Positions 6,121-12,523 are shown, counted from the stretch's first letter. The stretch is 14,200 nucleotides of DNA from Oscillospiraceae bacterium (GCA_009777685.1 WRLJ01000017.1:1-14200), one strand, 5' to 3'. The notes: a model not told the origin generated them from the sequence alone. Numbers and translations: made by a program.

Positions 6121-6507
6121 CTCTGTCCGCTGTCTATGTATTTCCGCCTCGATCATCGGCCCGGGGTCTTTCCAGCCGGGCGGCTTGACGACCTTCCCGT
6201 CCTCCGCGCGCGTATGAACCGTGCCGTCGGGCCAGCGCTTTCGCATGTTGGCCTCATGCACGATTTCAAACAGCCGCGCGGGGCGCACGCCCATCTCCAC
6301 CATCGTCCCCAGCGCAAAGTACATCAGGTCGATCATCGCGTCGGCCTGCTCCTCCACCGTCCCGGCCTCCTCCAGCTCCGCGACCTCCTCGCGCAGCCAG
6401 CCCGCGCGTTCGGCGACGCGCTCCGGCGTCAGCAGATGCGGCGCGTCCTCCCGCGGCGAGCCGAACGCCCGATGAAACTCCGCCACGGCCTCCCAGCATC
6501 GATCCAT
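6100..6507 (-). CDS. MazG-like / phosphoribosyl-ATP pyrophosphohydrolase-family protein
   Basis: A 135-residue protein of the all-alpha NTP pyrophosphohydrolase superfamily, which hydrolyses nucleotides to monophosphate and pyrophosphate with Mg2+. The metal-binding pattern is present: EEVAE at 40-44, then Asp56 and Asp60 in QADAMIDLMY (54-63). The C-terminal block IVHEANMRKRWPDGTV followed by DGKVVKPPGW is typical of a standalone PRA-PH-like subgroup rather than HisE. HisE lies in his operons; no his gene is near. Likely a house-cleaning enzyme for non-canonical nucleotides (inference). GGGGGA lies about 8 nt upstream of the ATG. The CBS gene is 66 bp upstream on the same strand, with a hairpin between them. 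Confidence 0.82.
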   Translation of the reverse strand: MDRCWEAVAEFHRAFGSPREDAPHLLTPERVAERAGWLREEVAELEEAGTVEEQADAMIDLMYFALGTMVEMGVRPARLFEIVHEANMRKRWPDGTVHTRAEDGKVVKPPGWKDPGPMIEAEIHRQRTEQGQKRE

Positions 6508-6545
6508 GATTCCATCCCCCGTTCCCGAATGCTTTGTCCCGTTAA

Positions 6546-6569
6546 CAAACCCCCGTTGCCGGGGGTTTG
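6546..6569 (-). terminator. Terminator-like hairpin after the CBS gene
   Basis: CAAACCCCC pairs with GGGGGTTTG around a 6-nt loop, just after the CBS gene's stop (6574-6576). On the minus strand it is followed by TTAAC, a weak U-tract. Confidence 0.6.
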
Positions 6570-6573
6570 CCCG

Positions 6574-7005
6574 TTATTTTCTCTTGACGCCTTGCGATAT
6601 CTCGCTCAGCGCCTTGGCGGCCTCCATGTCAAAGGCGTGGTTTTTGGCCATGTCGCCCAGACTCAGCATCCCCACGACCCTGCCGCCGCCATCCACGACC
6701 GGCAGGCGGCGAATCTGGGAGCCGGCCATCTTCCGCGTCGCCTCGCGCGCGTCGTCGGTGGGCGAGACAGACTGCACGCCGCGGCTCATCACCTCGCGGA
6801 TTTTGGTCGTCTGCGGGTCGGTCTCCGCCGCCACGCAGCGCAGAACGATGTCGCGGTCCGTGACGATGCCGCGCAGACGCCCGTCCTGCCCGCACACGGG
6901 CACGGAGCCGATGTTATGGCGGTGCATCAGCCGCGCCGTCAGCGAGCAGGTCTCGTCCGGCGAGACGCTCACCACATGGGAATTCATCAGGTCGGATACC
7001 AGCAT
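6574..7005 (-). CDS. CBS-domain protein (tandem CBS pair)
   Basis: A 143-residue protein made of two CBS domains and little else. CBS1 spans about 1-58 (DLMNSHVVSVSPDET, then GIVTDRDIVLR at 46-56). CBS2 spans about 68-125 (VMSRGVQSVSPTDDAREA, then RRLPVVDGGGRVVGMLSLGDMA). Such pairs bind adenosine nucleotides (AMP, ATP, SAM) and act as energy or ligand sensors; the partner is unknown. The start at 7003-7005 is chosen because AAGGGGG (7016-7022) lies 10 nt before it. The in-frame ATG at 7014 is only one base from that site. The SD is inside a 7-bp hairpin (7013-7019 / 7027-7033). Confidence 0.88.
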   Translation of the reverse strand: MLVSDLMNSHVVSVSPDETCSLTARLMHRHNIGSVPVCGQDGRLRGIVTDRDIVLRCVAAETDPQTTKIREVMSRGVQSVSPTDDAREATRKMAGSQIRRLPVVDGGGRVVGMLSLGDMAKNHAFDMEAAKALSEISQGVKRK

Positions 7006-7031
7006 CCGGAGCATACCCCCTTGTCAGGGGT

Positions 7032-7037
7032 ATTGTA
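7032..7037 (-). promoter_or_regulatory. Possible -10 box of the CBS gene, short leader
   Basis: TACAAT on the minus strand, about 20 nt upstream of the ribosome binding site's ATG at 7005, without a recognisable -35. Only tentative. Confidence 0.3.
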
Positions 7038-7078
7038 CCCGTTTCAGGGCCGGCCTATACCGCAGGCGCGCTGTGTCA

Positions 7079-7116
7079 AGCGTCAATGCCGCAAGTGAAT
7101 TGCGTCATTGGACGCT
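7079..7116 (-). terminator. Long hairpin after jag, possible operon-end terminator
   Basis: AGCGTC/GACGCT, AATG/CATT and CGCAA/TTGCG stack into one imperfect stem with a 5-nt loop (GTGAA) in the gap between jag and the CBS gene. No U-tract follows, so termination is inferred from position and stability. Confidence 0.45.
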
Positions 7117-7131
7117 CTTCTGCCGCAGGCG

Positions 7132-7944
7132 CTACCAGCGGTTTCCTCCCCCGTTTTTATACGGGCGGCGGTCCTCGCGCTCCCCGCGCTCCCCGCCGGG
7201 CACGGAAATCACGACGCGGCGGTTGGGGTCCGCGCCCACGGAATGCGTGGACACGCCCGGATAATCCTGAAGCGCGGTATGGACGACGTGGCGCGCATAG
7301 CTGTTCATCGGTTCCAGCACGACATTGCGGCGGTAGCGCACGGCCCGCGCCGCGTTGTTTTTGGCCATTTCCACCAGGGAAGCCTCACGCCGGACGCGGT
7401 AGCCGCCCACGTCCAGAGTCACGCGCACGGAGGACTCCTCGCCGCGGTTGGCGACGCTGCCCGTCAGGTGCTGGAGGGCGTCCAGGGTCTCGCCGCGGCG
7501 CCCGATCAGCAGACCCGCCTTCGGGCCGTCCAGGGTATACTCCAGATGACCTTCCTCCGTCACGTGCAGGGAGACGGCGGAGGGGGCGTCCATGCGCTCG
7601 AGCATCCCCTCCAGAAACGCTGTGGCGCGCGCGTCACGCGGGCCCTGCGGAACGGCGGGCGCGGGGGGCGCGGCGCTGCCGGAGGCCGGCGGCGCCTGTT
7701 CGGCCGGTTTGGGTTTTTTGACCGGTCCGGCGGCGGGCGCGGGAGACGCGGCGGGGGCTTGGCCGTCCTCGCCCTCATAGCTTACGCGCACGCGCGCGCT
7801 TGTGCCGCCCAGCCCCAGAAAACCGGCCTTCGGCTTTTCCAGAACCTCTACGCTGACCGAATCGCGGTCCAGCCCCAGCTTGTCCAGCGCGTGTTGGATG
7901 GCCTCGTCGATCGTCCTTCCGGCGGCCTCATGGAATTTTTCCAT
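7132..7944 (-). CDS. jag: Jag / SpoIIIJ-associated RNA-binding protein (KhpB/EloR type)
   Basis: A 270-residue cytoplasmic RNA-binding protein. The Jag N-terminal domain spans about 3-54 and carries the signature KPKAGFLGLGG at 37-47. A Pro/Ala-rich linker (about 60-103) follows. A KH domain (about 107-183) has the GxxG loop in LLIGRRGETL (145-154). An R3H domain (about 188-250) carries Arg218-xxx-His222. In streptococci the homologue (EloR/KhpB) partners KhpA and links RNA binding to cell elongation; in Bacillus it is the gene after spoIIIJ. The last 20 residues are rich in Arg, Gly and Asn. AAAGGA precedes the ATG by about 12 nt. yidC ends 26 bp upstream. The usual next genes mnmE and mnmG are absent; a CBS gene follows instead. 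Confidence 0.95.
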   Translation of the reverse strand: MEKFHEAAGRTIDEAIQHALDKLGLDRDSVSVEVLEKPKAGFLGLGGTSARVRVSYEGEDGQAPAASPAPAAGPVKKPKPAEQAPPASGSAAPPAPAVPQGPRDARATAFLEGMLERMDAPSAVSLHVTEEGHLEYTLDGPKAGLLIGRRGETLDALQHLTGSVANRGEESSVRVTLDVGGYRVRREASLVEMAKNNAARAVRYRRNVVLEPMNSYARHVVHTALQDYPGVSTHSVGADPNRRVVISVPGGERGEREDRRPYKNGGGNRW

Positions 7945-7970
7945 TTGAATGATCCGTCCTTTCGGTCACT

Positions 7971-9014
7971 TTACTCTTCCGCGGGTCCTTCCGGCTTTTC
8001 CGATTCCTTCGGTTTCGGGCCGTGCTTCAGGCGGTACTGCTTCTTTTTGGAGGTGTTTTTGTTGGTCGTCTCGCCCTGCTCCAGGCGCCGCAGGCGTTCC
8101 TCCTCGCGCATCTTGTCCTCGGCGGCCTTGCGGCGTTCAGCCAGCTCCGCCTTGCGGGCGTCCTCGGCGTCGAACTTCTTTTTGTAATGCCGGGTCAGCA
8201 CATATTCCTGCACGATCTGGAAGATGTTGTTGGCCGTCCAGTACACGCTCATGGCGGCGGGCGTCGTAAAACCGATCCACAGCGAGAACAGCGGCATCAT
8301 CAGGAACAGGCCCTTCATCATGCCGGTTTGCTGCTGCTGGGTTCCGTTGATTTTCTGCGACAGCATGGACGAGAGCAGGGCCGTGGCGCACGACAGCAGC
8401 GGCAGAAGGATCAGCCAGTTCCAGTGCCATCCGCCTTCCCACGGCACAACGGGGAACGGCGCGAGGCTCAGGCCGGGGAACAGGTCGAAGTTCAGCCGGA
8501 TGAGCTTGTCCGCGATCTCGGAGGGCAGTTGGGTCTGGAGCCAGTCGAACTGCTCATAGACCTTCTGCGCCAGCTCCATCTGGACATAAAACTGGTTGGT
8601 GCTTGTAACCGGTATGATCTCCTGCAGCGTCTGGATATCCGTTTCGGTGAGCTTCATTAGGTTGGTCAGCGGCAGGCGCACGACGGAAAACAGGGCGAAG
8701 AAAATCGGAAGCGGTAGTAGCGACCACAGGCATCCGCTCATCGGAGAAACGCCCTCCGCCTGATACAGCTCCATCAGCTTCTGGTTGTATACCGTTTTGT
8801 CCTTGCCGTACATTTTCTCCAGTTCCTTCTGCTTGGGGGCCAGCCGCGTTTGGCGCATCATGCCCTGTTTGCCGCGCGCGCTGAAATACAGCAGGAGGAT
8901 TTTGGAGGTCAATCCCAGCAGAATGATCGCCACGCCATAGTTGTGGACCAGGTTGTACAGCAGCAGCAGCAGCTGTGACAACGGATTGACGATCAGCATA
9001 TCCCAGATGTTCAA
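7971..9014 (-). CDS. yidC: YidC/Oxa1/SpoIIIJ-family membrane protein insertase
   Basis: A 347-residue membrane insertase of the short Gram-positive kind, inserting proteins with or after Sec. Hydrophobic segments fall at about 12-44, 96-117, 198-217, 233-250 and 252-274. The conserved groove charge is Lys38 in AIILLGLTSKILLL, where B. subtilis SpoIIIJ and E. coli YidC have Arg. The SPMSGCLWSLLPLPIFFALF block (90-109) is the family's second-helix signature. An unusual feature is the charged C-terminal tail (about 278-347, with DARKAELAERRKAAEDKMRE), probably helical and ribosome-facing. There is no lipobox near the N-terminus. The start is TTG at 9012-9014, supported by AAGGGTGG 9 nt upstream; the first in-frame ATG is codon 6. 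yidD ends 24 bp upstream. Confidence 0.95.
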   Translation of the reverse strand: MNIWDMLIVNPLSQLLLLLYNLVHNYGVAIILLGLTSKILLLYFSARGKQGMMRQTRLAPKQKELEKMYGKDKTVYNQKLMELYQAEGVSPMSGCLWSLLPLPIFFALFSVVRLPLTNLMKLTETDIQTLQEIIPVTSTNQFYVQMELAQKVYEQFDWLQTQLPSEIADKLIRLNFDLFPGLSLAPFPVVPWEGGWHWNWLILLPLLSCATALLSSMLSQKINGTQQQQTGMMKGLFLMMPLFSLWIGFTTPAAMSVYWTANNIFQIVQEYVLTRHYKKKFDAEDARKAELAERRKAAEDKMREEERLRRLEQGETTNKNTSKKKQYRLKHGPKPKESEKPEGPAEE

Positions 9015-9038
9015 TGCACTAAACCACCCTTACATTTA

Positions 9039-9248
9039 TTACGGTACCGGGTCATACCCGCCCTTGCGGAACGGGTGGCATCTCAGAAACCGCCGGAGGG
9101 AGAGCCAGCCGCCTTTCAGCGGGCCGTGCCGTTCCACCGCCTCCAGCGCATAGGCCGAGCAGGTGGGAGCAAAGCGGCAGGACGGCGGCGACAGCGGCGA
9201 AATATATCTGCGATACAGCCGGATCAGGCGAAGCAGAAACCGTTTCAC
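9039..9248 (-). CDS. yidD: Membrane protein insertion efficiency factor YidD
   Basis: A 69-residue protein of normal YidD length, a small membrane-associated helper of YidC. The diagnostic string is visible: LYRRYISPLSPPSCRFAPTC, then SAYALEAVERHG and RRFLRCHPFRKGGYDPVP, with three conserved cysteines. The start is GTG at 9246-9248, overlapping the rnpA stop in GTGA, which suggests translational coupling. The frame stays open upstream for 44 codons within rnpA, but those residues (Arg/Pro/Ala-rich) do not resemble YidD. Confidence 0.93.
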   Translation of the reverse strand: MKRFLLRLIRLYRRYISPLSPPSCRFAPTCSAYALEAVERHGPLKGGWLSLRRFLRCHPFRKGGYDPVP

Positions 9249-9688
9249 GGGTTTCTGGCGGCGTCCGGCCCTGGCGGGCGGAGCGCCCCGGACGGTTTGG
9301 GATGCGGGCGGCGTTCCCGGTACGGCCCGCGGGCGGGGGCCGGAGCCGGCTGGCCGGCCAGCAAGCCGAGACCGGCGCAAACGCCGAGCAGATCCTGCCG
9401 GAGGTCCGGAAACCCGGCGGTCAGGGCGCGCGCGCGCGCGACGATGACGATATCGCAGCCCGCGCGGAGCTTGTCCTCTTCAAGGCGGTAGGCCTCCCGC
9501 AGGCGGCGGCGGATGCGGTTGCGCTTGACCGCGCCGCCGAGCTTGGAGCTGACGGTCAGGCCCAGGCGGGTGACGCCGGCGCGGTTGGGCCGCGTGTATA
9601 CAGCCAAATATACGCCCGCAGAGCTTTTGCCGCGGGCGTACAGCGCGCGAAATTCATGGTTGCGTTTAAGCGAAACCGTGCGGCGCAT
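9245..9688 (-). CDS. rnpA: Ribonuclease P protein component
   Basis: A 147-residue protein subunit of RNase P, which helps the RNA subunit mature the 5' end of tRNAs. The basic RNR signature is clear (KLGGAVKRNRIRRRLREAYR, about 49-68), as is the N-terminal LKRNHEFRALYARGK. Typical RnpA is about 110-120 residues. Here roughly the last 35 residues form a Pro/Arg/Ala-rich tail (ending in PGPDAARNP) with no counterpart in the family as I know it. Its stop overlaps the yidD GTG. The ATG at 9686-9688 has AAGGG 6 nt upstream, and that site overlaps the rpmH stop codon. Confidence 0.94.
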   Translation of the reverse strand: MRRTVSLKRNHEFRALYARGKSSAGVYLAVYTRPNRAGVTRLGLTVSSKLGGAVKRNRIRRRLREAYRLEEDKLRAGCDIVIVARARALTAGFPDLRQDLLGVCAGLGLLAGQPAPAPARGPYRERRPHPKPSGALRPPGPDAARNP

Positions 9689-9696
9689 AAACGCCC

Positions 9697-9831
9697 TTAC
9701 GCGGACAGGACCTTGCGGCCTTTGGCGCGGCGGCGGGACAGGACCTTGCGGCCGCTGCGGGACGACATGCGCTTGCGGAAGCCGTGTTCCTTGGAGCGCT
9801 GGCGTTTTTTCGGCTGGTAGGTACGAATCAC
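9697..9831 (-). CDS. rpmH: 50S ribosomal protein L34
   Basis: A 44-residue ribosomal protein matching L34 over its full length: RTYQPKKRQRSKEHGFRKRM (3-22), then SSRSGRKVLSRRRAKGRKV and LSA. It starts with GTG at 9829-9831, and AAGGAG lies 9 nt upstream. It is the first gene of the rpmH-rnpA-yidD-yidC-jag operon, 8 bp ahead of rnpA. A local direct repeat in DNA (GGACAGGACCTTGCGGCC on the plus strand, 9702-9719 and again at 9737-9754) encodes GRKVLS twice. The usual C-terminal motif is GRKRL, so the second copy shows a small conversion-like change. Confidence 0.96.
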   Translation of the reverse strand: MIRTYQPKKRQRSKEHGFRKRMSSRSGRKVLSRRRAKGRKVLSA

Positions 9832-9889
9832 TGCGGTTCTCTCCTTACCGGTTTAAGAATCCTGACGGCACATTCCGCCAGACTAAGCT

Positions 9890-9918
9890 ATTATATACAC
9901 GCCGCCCGCGCGTGTCAA
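9890..9918 (-). promoter_or_regulatory. Consensus promoter of the rpmH-rnpA-yidD-yidC-jag operon
   Basis: On the minus strand TTGACA (9918-9913), a 17-bp spacer and TATAAT (9895-9890) match the sigma-A consensus in every position. The start would be near 9883, giving a leader of about 50 nt to the rpmH GTG. Confidence 0.92.
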
Positions 9919-9970
9919 GGAAAAATTGCAAACGCAGGGAAAGAGGGCATGTTCTATCCCTGATCCCGTC

Positions 9971-10067
9971 CGTAGGGGACGCGGCCCTCCGCGTCCCGCA
10001 AAATGTCCCCGACCCACACGCGCGGGGAACCACGGCGCGCCCGGACACGGCACGCCGTGTCCCTACG
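9971..10067. repeat. CGTAGGG-hairpin pair, head to head
   Basis: The left unit starts at 9971 and matches the 1160 unit over 33 bp (stem GGGACGCGG / CCGCGTCCC). The right unit is inverted: GGACACGGC / GCCGTGTCC (10043-10062) followed by CTACGG. Apart from this and the 10138 copy, the 9919-10160 interval shows nothing I can call. Confidence 0.75.
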
Positions 10068-10137
10068 GCGGAATGATTTGGCTGGCCGACGAAAAATCTA
10101 TTCCGTCAATCATCAGGGCATATAAATCGGCAAACCC

Positions 10138-10165
10138 CGGCGCGCCGGGGGCGTCGCGCCCTACG
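10138..10165 (-). repeat. CGTAGGG-hairpin at the 3' end of the GH5-like gene
   Basis: Reads on the minus strand from 10165 as CGTAGGGCGCGACG and contains the perfect palindrome CCCCGGCGCGCCGGGG. Its TAG is the stop codon of the GH5-like gene, the same arrangement as at 2941. It may double as a transcript end, since TTTG follows the palindrome. Confidence 0.7.
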
Positions 10166-12119
10166 AACCTGCCCGTGTCAGCACGGCTGTTCCGTTCTCC
10201 CAGCTGGGATTCAGGTTCAGGGCGCGGGCGACGTCGCCCAGGCCGAGGATGGTGCTGCCGTCTATGCCGTAGACGTTGACGGGGATTTCCGTGCCATCCA
10301 GATATACCTTGATGTTGGGATACAGCGTAGCCTCTACCGGCTCTGTGGGCAGCGTGCCGGGGGTAGACGATCCGGCGGGCTGGCTGGTATCCAGCTGCAC
10401 GGCCCCATCCCAGTAGGCGTAAATCCCCACGGCGATGGCCAGGTCGGACAGCCGCAGGTAGATGTTGCCGTTAATCCCGTAGACTTGCACCGGAACCTTC
10501 TCCCCGTCCAGCGTCACCCCTACGTTCGGGTACGGCATGGCTTGTGTGCCGGAGGTCGGCGGCGGTGTGGGTTCGGGGGTTCCTTCCCATGTGTCTATGT
10601 ACACGCGCGTAACCTTCGCGGCGTCCGCTCCATTCCCGCCCGTTCTGAAGCCGATACTCCTCAGGTTCAGTCCGCGGATATCCAGAATAATCTTTCCGCT
10701 CTCCTCGGCAACCCGGCTATGGCCTTTCGGGAAGCCCTCCCAACCCGTCGAGCTTTGGGTTTCAAATTGGAACCAGCTGAGACTTCCGCTGATCTCCACG
10801 ACCACCTTCTCCGCCGCCGCGAATTCCCTCGCGGGAACGGTAAACCAGGTCGGTTCATCCGGCAGGATTTTTTCTTGGATGATATAGGGAAACGCGGGCG
10901 CCGGGGGCGTTACGTCCGGCCCCGGCGTTTTGCCGTATGCCGCTAAATAGGTTTCCAGCAAAGACTTGTGAATCCATTCGCCTGTAAGGCGGTCAATCAG
11001 CTGCGCTTCTCGATAAGGCGCTCCGGTGCCAGCGGTAAAGTAAAAGGACGGGACGCCCATTTCAGCTAATTCTCCAAAGTGTTGTTTCGCATATTCTACC
11101 CGATTTAGCGCCGCGGAGGGATTTCTTGTGAGTTCACCCGGCTGGTCTTCTTTATTCACAAAGCCTATGCCCTTGTCAAGCCATGCCTGAATATAAGGCA
11201 TTTTTTGCTCATTGATAAATGCGTCATACCCAAAAGTGCCCAGCATGATATAGGGGTCGTTGGGTACTTCTATATAGGGAAGCGCAGTGGGGTCCGCCCC
11301 CGGAACGCAAAACACGACAACGCGCTTATCGTTGTAGCCGCCGCTCTTGCGGATGGTTTCCAGCGCGTCAAAGTTCAGCTTGTTGACGGTGTCGCATAAG
11401 GCTTGACTTACCCCCCAGTTCCCGTTCGCGTCAGGCATTGAAATCCAATTGTGCGACTTCTCCGGCCACAAGGTGCCGGCGTCATAACACTCCTGCAGAT
11501 TGGGCTCGTTCATAATCTCGAAAAGTAAACTTTCGGGATAATCCTTAAAGCGTTCGGCGACCTGCGCCCAAATGGCGTTCAGGCGCTCTTTGGCGTCCTC
11601 GTATCTGCCGTCTCGGATATACCAATACAGCTCTTCCTCGTGGTGGGAGTTGATGAGGACATTCATGCCGTATTCTAAACACCAGTCGGCGATTTCCTGT
11701 ATGCGGTCGAGCCATGCCTTGCTGATTTTCAGGTCTTTGTCCATGTGCTCGCCCCAGGTTACGCACATGCGATAGCTGTCAAAGCCTTTCTGCGCGGCGG
11801 CTTGAATGTGCCACTTTTCGATTTTCGGCTGACCCCAGGCGCCTTCGGTGTCGGTCGGATAATAACGCTCATCAAAACGCGGATAGTCGCGCCCCAGGGT
11901 TGAGCCTGTTTCCGCGTACCATTCCTCCCACGGTTCGGTATGCCAGGACCACGGGCGCGCCTCGGTGGTGTTGGCAAAGGTGATGCCCGCGCCGAGCTTC
12001 TCCATCATCTCCCAGCCGGTAACCGGCGTAAACGCCGCCGCGCTGGCGGGGACGGTCGCGGGGAGGAGCGCCATCAGCAGCGCCAGCGTCAGCGCGAGGG
12101 ATAACATGCGTTTTTTCAT
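10161..12119 (-). CDS. Secreted GH5-like (cellulase-fold) protein with C-terminal stalk repeats, probable loss of active-site residues
   Basis: A 652-residue exported protein. Residues 1-28 are a signal peptide. Residues about 33-398 resemble glycoside hydrolase family 5: GAGITFANTTEA (43-54, cf. GxNLGNT), Arg117 in SYRMCVTW, NSHHEEE with His159/His160, and Glu205 in MNEP (the usual acid/base). The rest of the active site looks lost: the His/Tyr strand reads MLGTFGYDAF (292-301), and the nucleophile strand, normally IGEFG, reads YFTAGTG with Thr362. Residues about 410-512 look like a beta-sandwich, possibly carbohydrate-binding. A Pro/Thr linker (514-525) and two stalk repeats (529-577, 600-647) follow, shared with the 1914 gene. 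AAGGAG is 9 nt before the ATG. It may be a non-catalytic polysaccharide binder or an enzyme with a shifted nucleophile. Confidence 0.83.
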   Translation of the reverse strand: MKKRMLSLALTLALLMALLPATVPASAAAFTPVTGWEMMEKLGAGITFANTTEARPWSWHTEPWEEWYAETGSTLGRDYPRFDERYYPTDTEGAWGQPKIEKWHIQAAAQKGFDSYRMCVTWGEHMDKDLKISKAWLDRIQEIADWCLEYGMNVLINSHHEEELYWYIRDGRYEDAKERLNAIWAQVAERFKDYPESLLFEIMNEPNLQECYDAGTLWPEKSHNWISMPDANGNWGVSQALCDTVNKLNFDALETIRKSGGYNDKRVVVFCVPGADPTALPYIEVPNDPYIMLGTFGYDAFINEQKMPYIQAWLDKGIGFVNKEDQPGELTRNPSAALNRVEYAKQHFGELAEMGVPSFYFTAGTGAPYREAQLIDRLTGEWIHKSLLETYLAAYGKTPGPDVTPPAPAFPYIIQEKILPDEPTWFTVPAREFAAAEKVVVEISGSLSWFQFETQSSTGWEGFPKGHSRVAEESGKIILDIRGLNLRSIGFRTGGNGADAAKVTRVYIDTWEGTPEPTPPPTSGTQAMPYPNVGVTLDGEKVPVQVYGINGNIYLRLSDLAIAVGIYAYWDGAVQLDTSQPAGSSTPGTLPTEPVEATLYPNIKVYLDGTEIPVNVYGIDGSTILGLGDVARALNLNPSWENGTAVLTRAGS

Positions 12120-12209
12120 GGGGATCGTCTCCTTTTTTTATTTTTGTTTCCCGGTTTGGCCGTCCCGGGGGACGGGTTGCCGCCCCCCGGACGAATCCTC
12201 GCCGGGAAC

Positions 12210-12243
12210 AAAAAGCGGCGCAGAGAGATTCTCCCAACGCCGC
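12210..12243 (-). terminator. Rho-independent terminator or attenuator ahead of the GH5-like gene
   Basis: On the minus strand GCGGCG pairs with CGCCGC (12238-12243 / 12215-12220), an inner GAGA/TCTC helix adds to it, and five Us follow (12214-12210). It lies 90 bp upstream of the GH5-like ATG and downstream of the minus promoter at 12408-12436, so it could attenuate that gene or end a short RNA. Confidence 0.7.
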
Positions 12244-12269
12244 GTTATCGTCAAAGCACAACAACCCCC

Positions 12270-12298
12270 TTGCCCGAACCCGGGAAAGCGATTATAAT
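12270..12298 (+). promoter_or_regulatory. Plus-strand promoter of the candidate RNA
   Basis: TTGCCC (12270-12275), a 17-bp spacer, then TATAAT (12293-12298). The expected start is G12305. No open frame with a ribosome site follows. Confidence 0.5.
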
Positions 12299-12304
12299 GA
12301 GGGT

Positions 12305-12424
12305 GGCGCAGTGAAACGCTGTTGTGTGGGATGGATCCTTCATCCTGCATAGGCCGGGGGAGTGTTGAAGCCACTTTCCCGGCTGCCACTATTTTGTTCC
12401 CGTGGATATTATAGCGGGAATTTT
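12305..12424 (+). ncRNA. Candidate structured small RNA, no known class recognised
   Basis: About 120 nt between a plus-strand promoter and a terminator-like hairpin (TTCCCG 12397-12402 / CGGGAA 12415-12420, then TTTT). Predicted helices: GGTGGC/GCCACT closing pair (12302-12307 / 12385-12390), CAGTG-AAA-CGCTG (12309-12321), GGATG/CATCC (12329-12345), and a 12-bp stem GCCGGGGGAGTG / CACTTTCCCGGC (12353-12364 / 12372-12383). Several helices use G-U pairs that would be A-C mismatches on the other strand, which favours the plus strand as the functional one. I could not match it to 6S, SRP, tmRNA or a riboswitch class. The closing helix begins slightly before the predicted start point, so one of those two assignments is imprecise. 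Confidence 0.38.
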
Positions 12425-12436
12425 GACAAAAAGCAA
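12408..12436 (-). promoter_or_regulatory. Minus-strand promoter upstream of the GH5-like gene
   Basis: TTGCTT (12436-12431), 17 bp, TATAAT (12413-12408) on the minus strand. The transcript would start near 12401 with a leader of about 280 nt, antisense to the candidate RNA and passing the 12210-12243 terminator before reaching the gene. Confidence 0.55.
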
Positions 12437-12480
12437 GGAAATTTTTATCCGGGGGAGACGGCAGAGTTTCTGACGCAAGA

Positions 12481-12511
12481 CGCGGGGCGGGGGTCTGGCC
12501 CCCGCCCCGCG
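12481..12511 (-). terminator. GC-rich hairpin at the end of the spoVA genes
   Basis: A perfect 13-bp stem (CGCGGGGCGGGGG / CCCCCGCCCCGCG) with a 5-nt loop, 13 bp past the spoVAE stop. There is no U-tract; the call rests on stability and position. Confidence 0.6.
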
Positions 12512-12523
12512 GAACGCTTTCTG

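Noticed and set aside
6118..7098. 326-residue plus-strand frame across the MazG-like and CBS genes
   Set aside because: His/Arg/Leu-rich shadow with no domain and no start signals, opposite two recognisable genes.
7108..8187. 359-residue plus-strand frame over jag and the end of yidC
   Set aside because: Low-complexity Gly/Arg product spanning two well-supported genes on the other strand; a GC-rich shadow.
9832..10160. Replication origin next to rpmH
   Set aside because: No dnaA gene and no clear run of DnaA boxes in the interval; it holds a promoter and repeats instead.
12305..12424. 6S RNA, SRP RNA or TwoAYGGAY motif
   Set aside because: The fold is branched rather than a rod with a central bubble, the SRP tetraloop region is missing, and only one ATGGAT occurs, within a stem. 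The class is left open.
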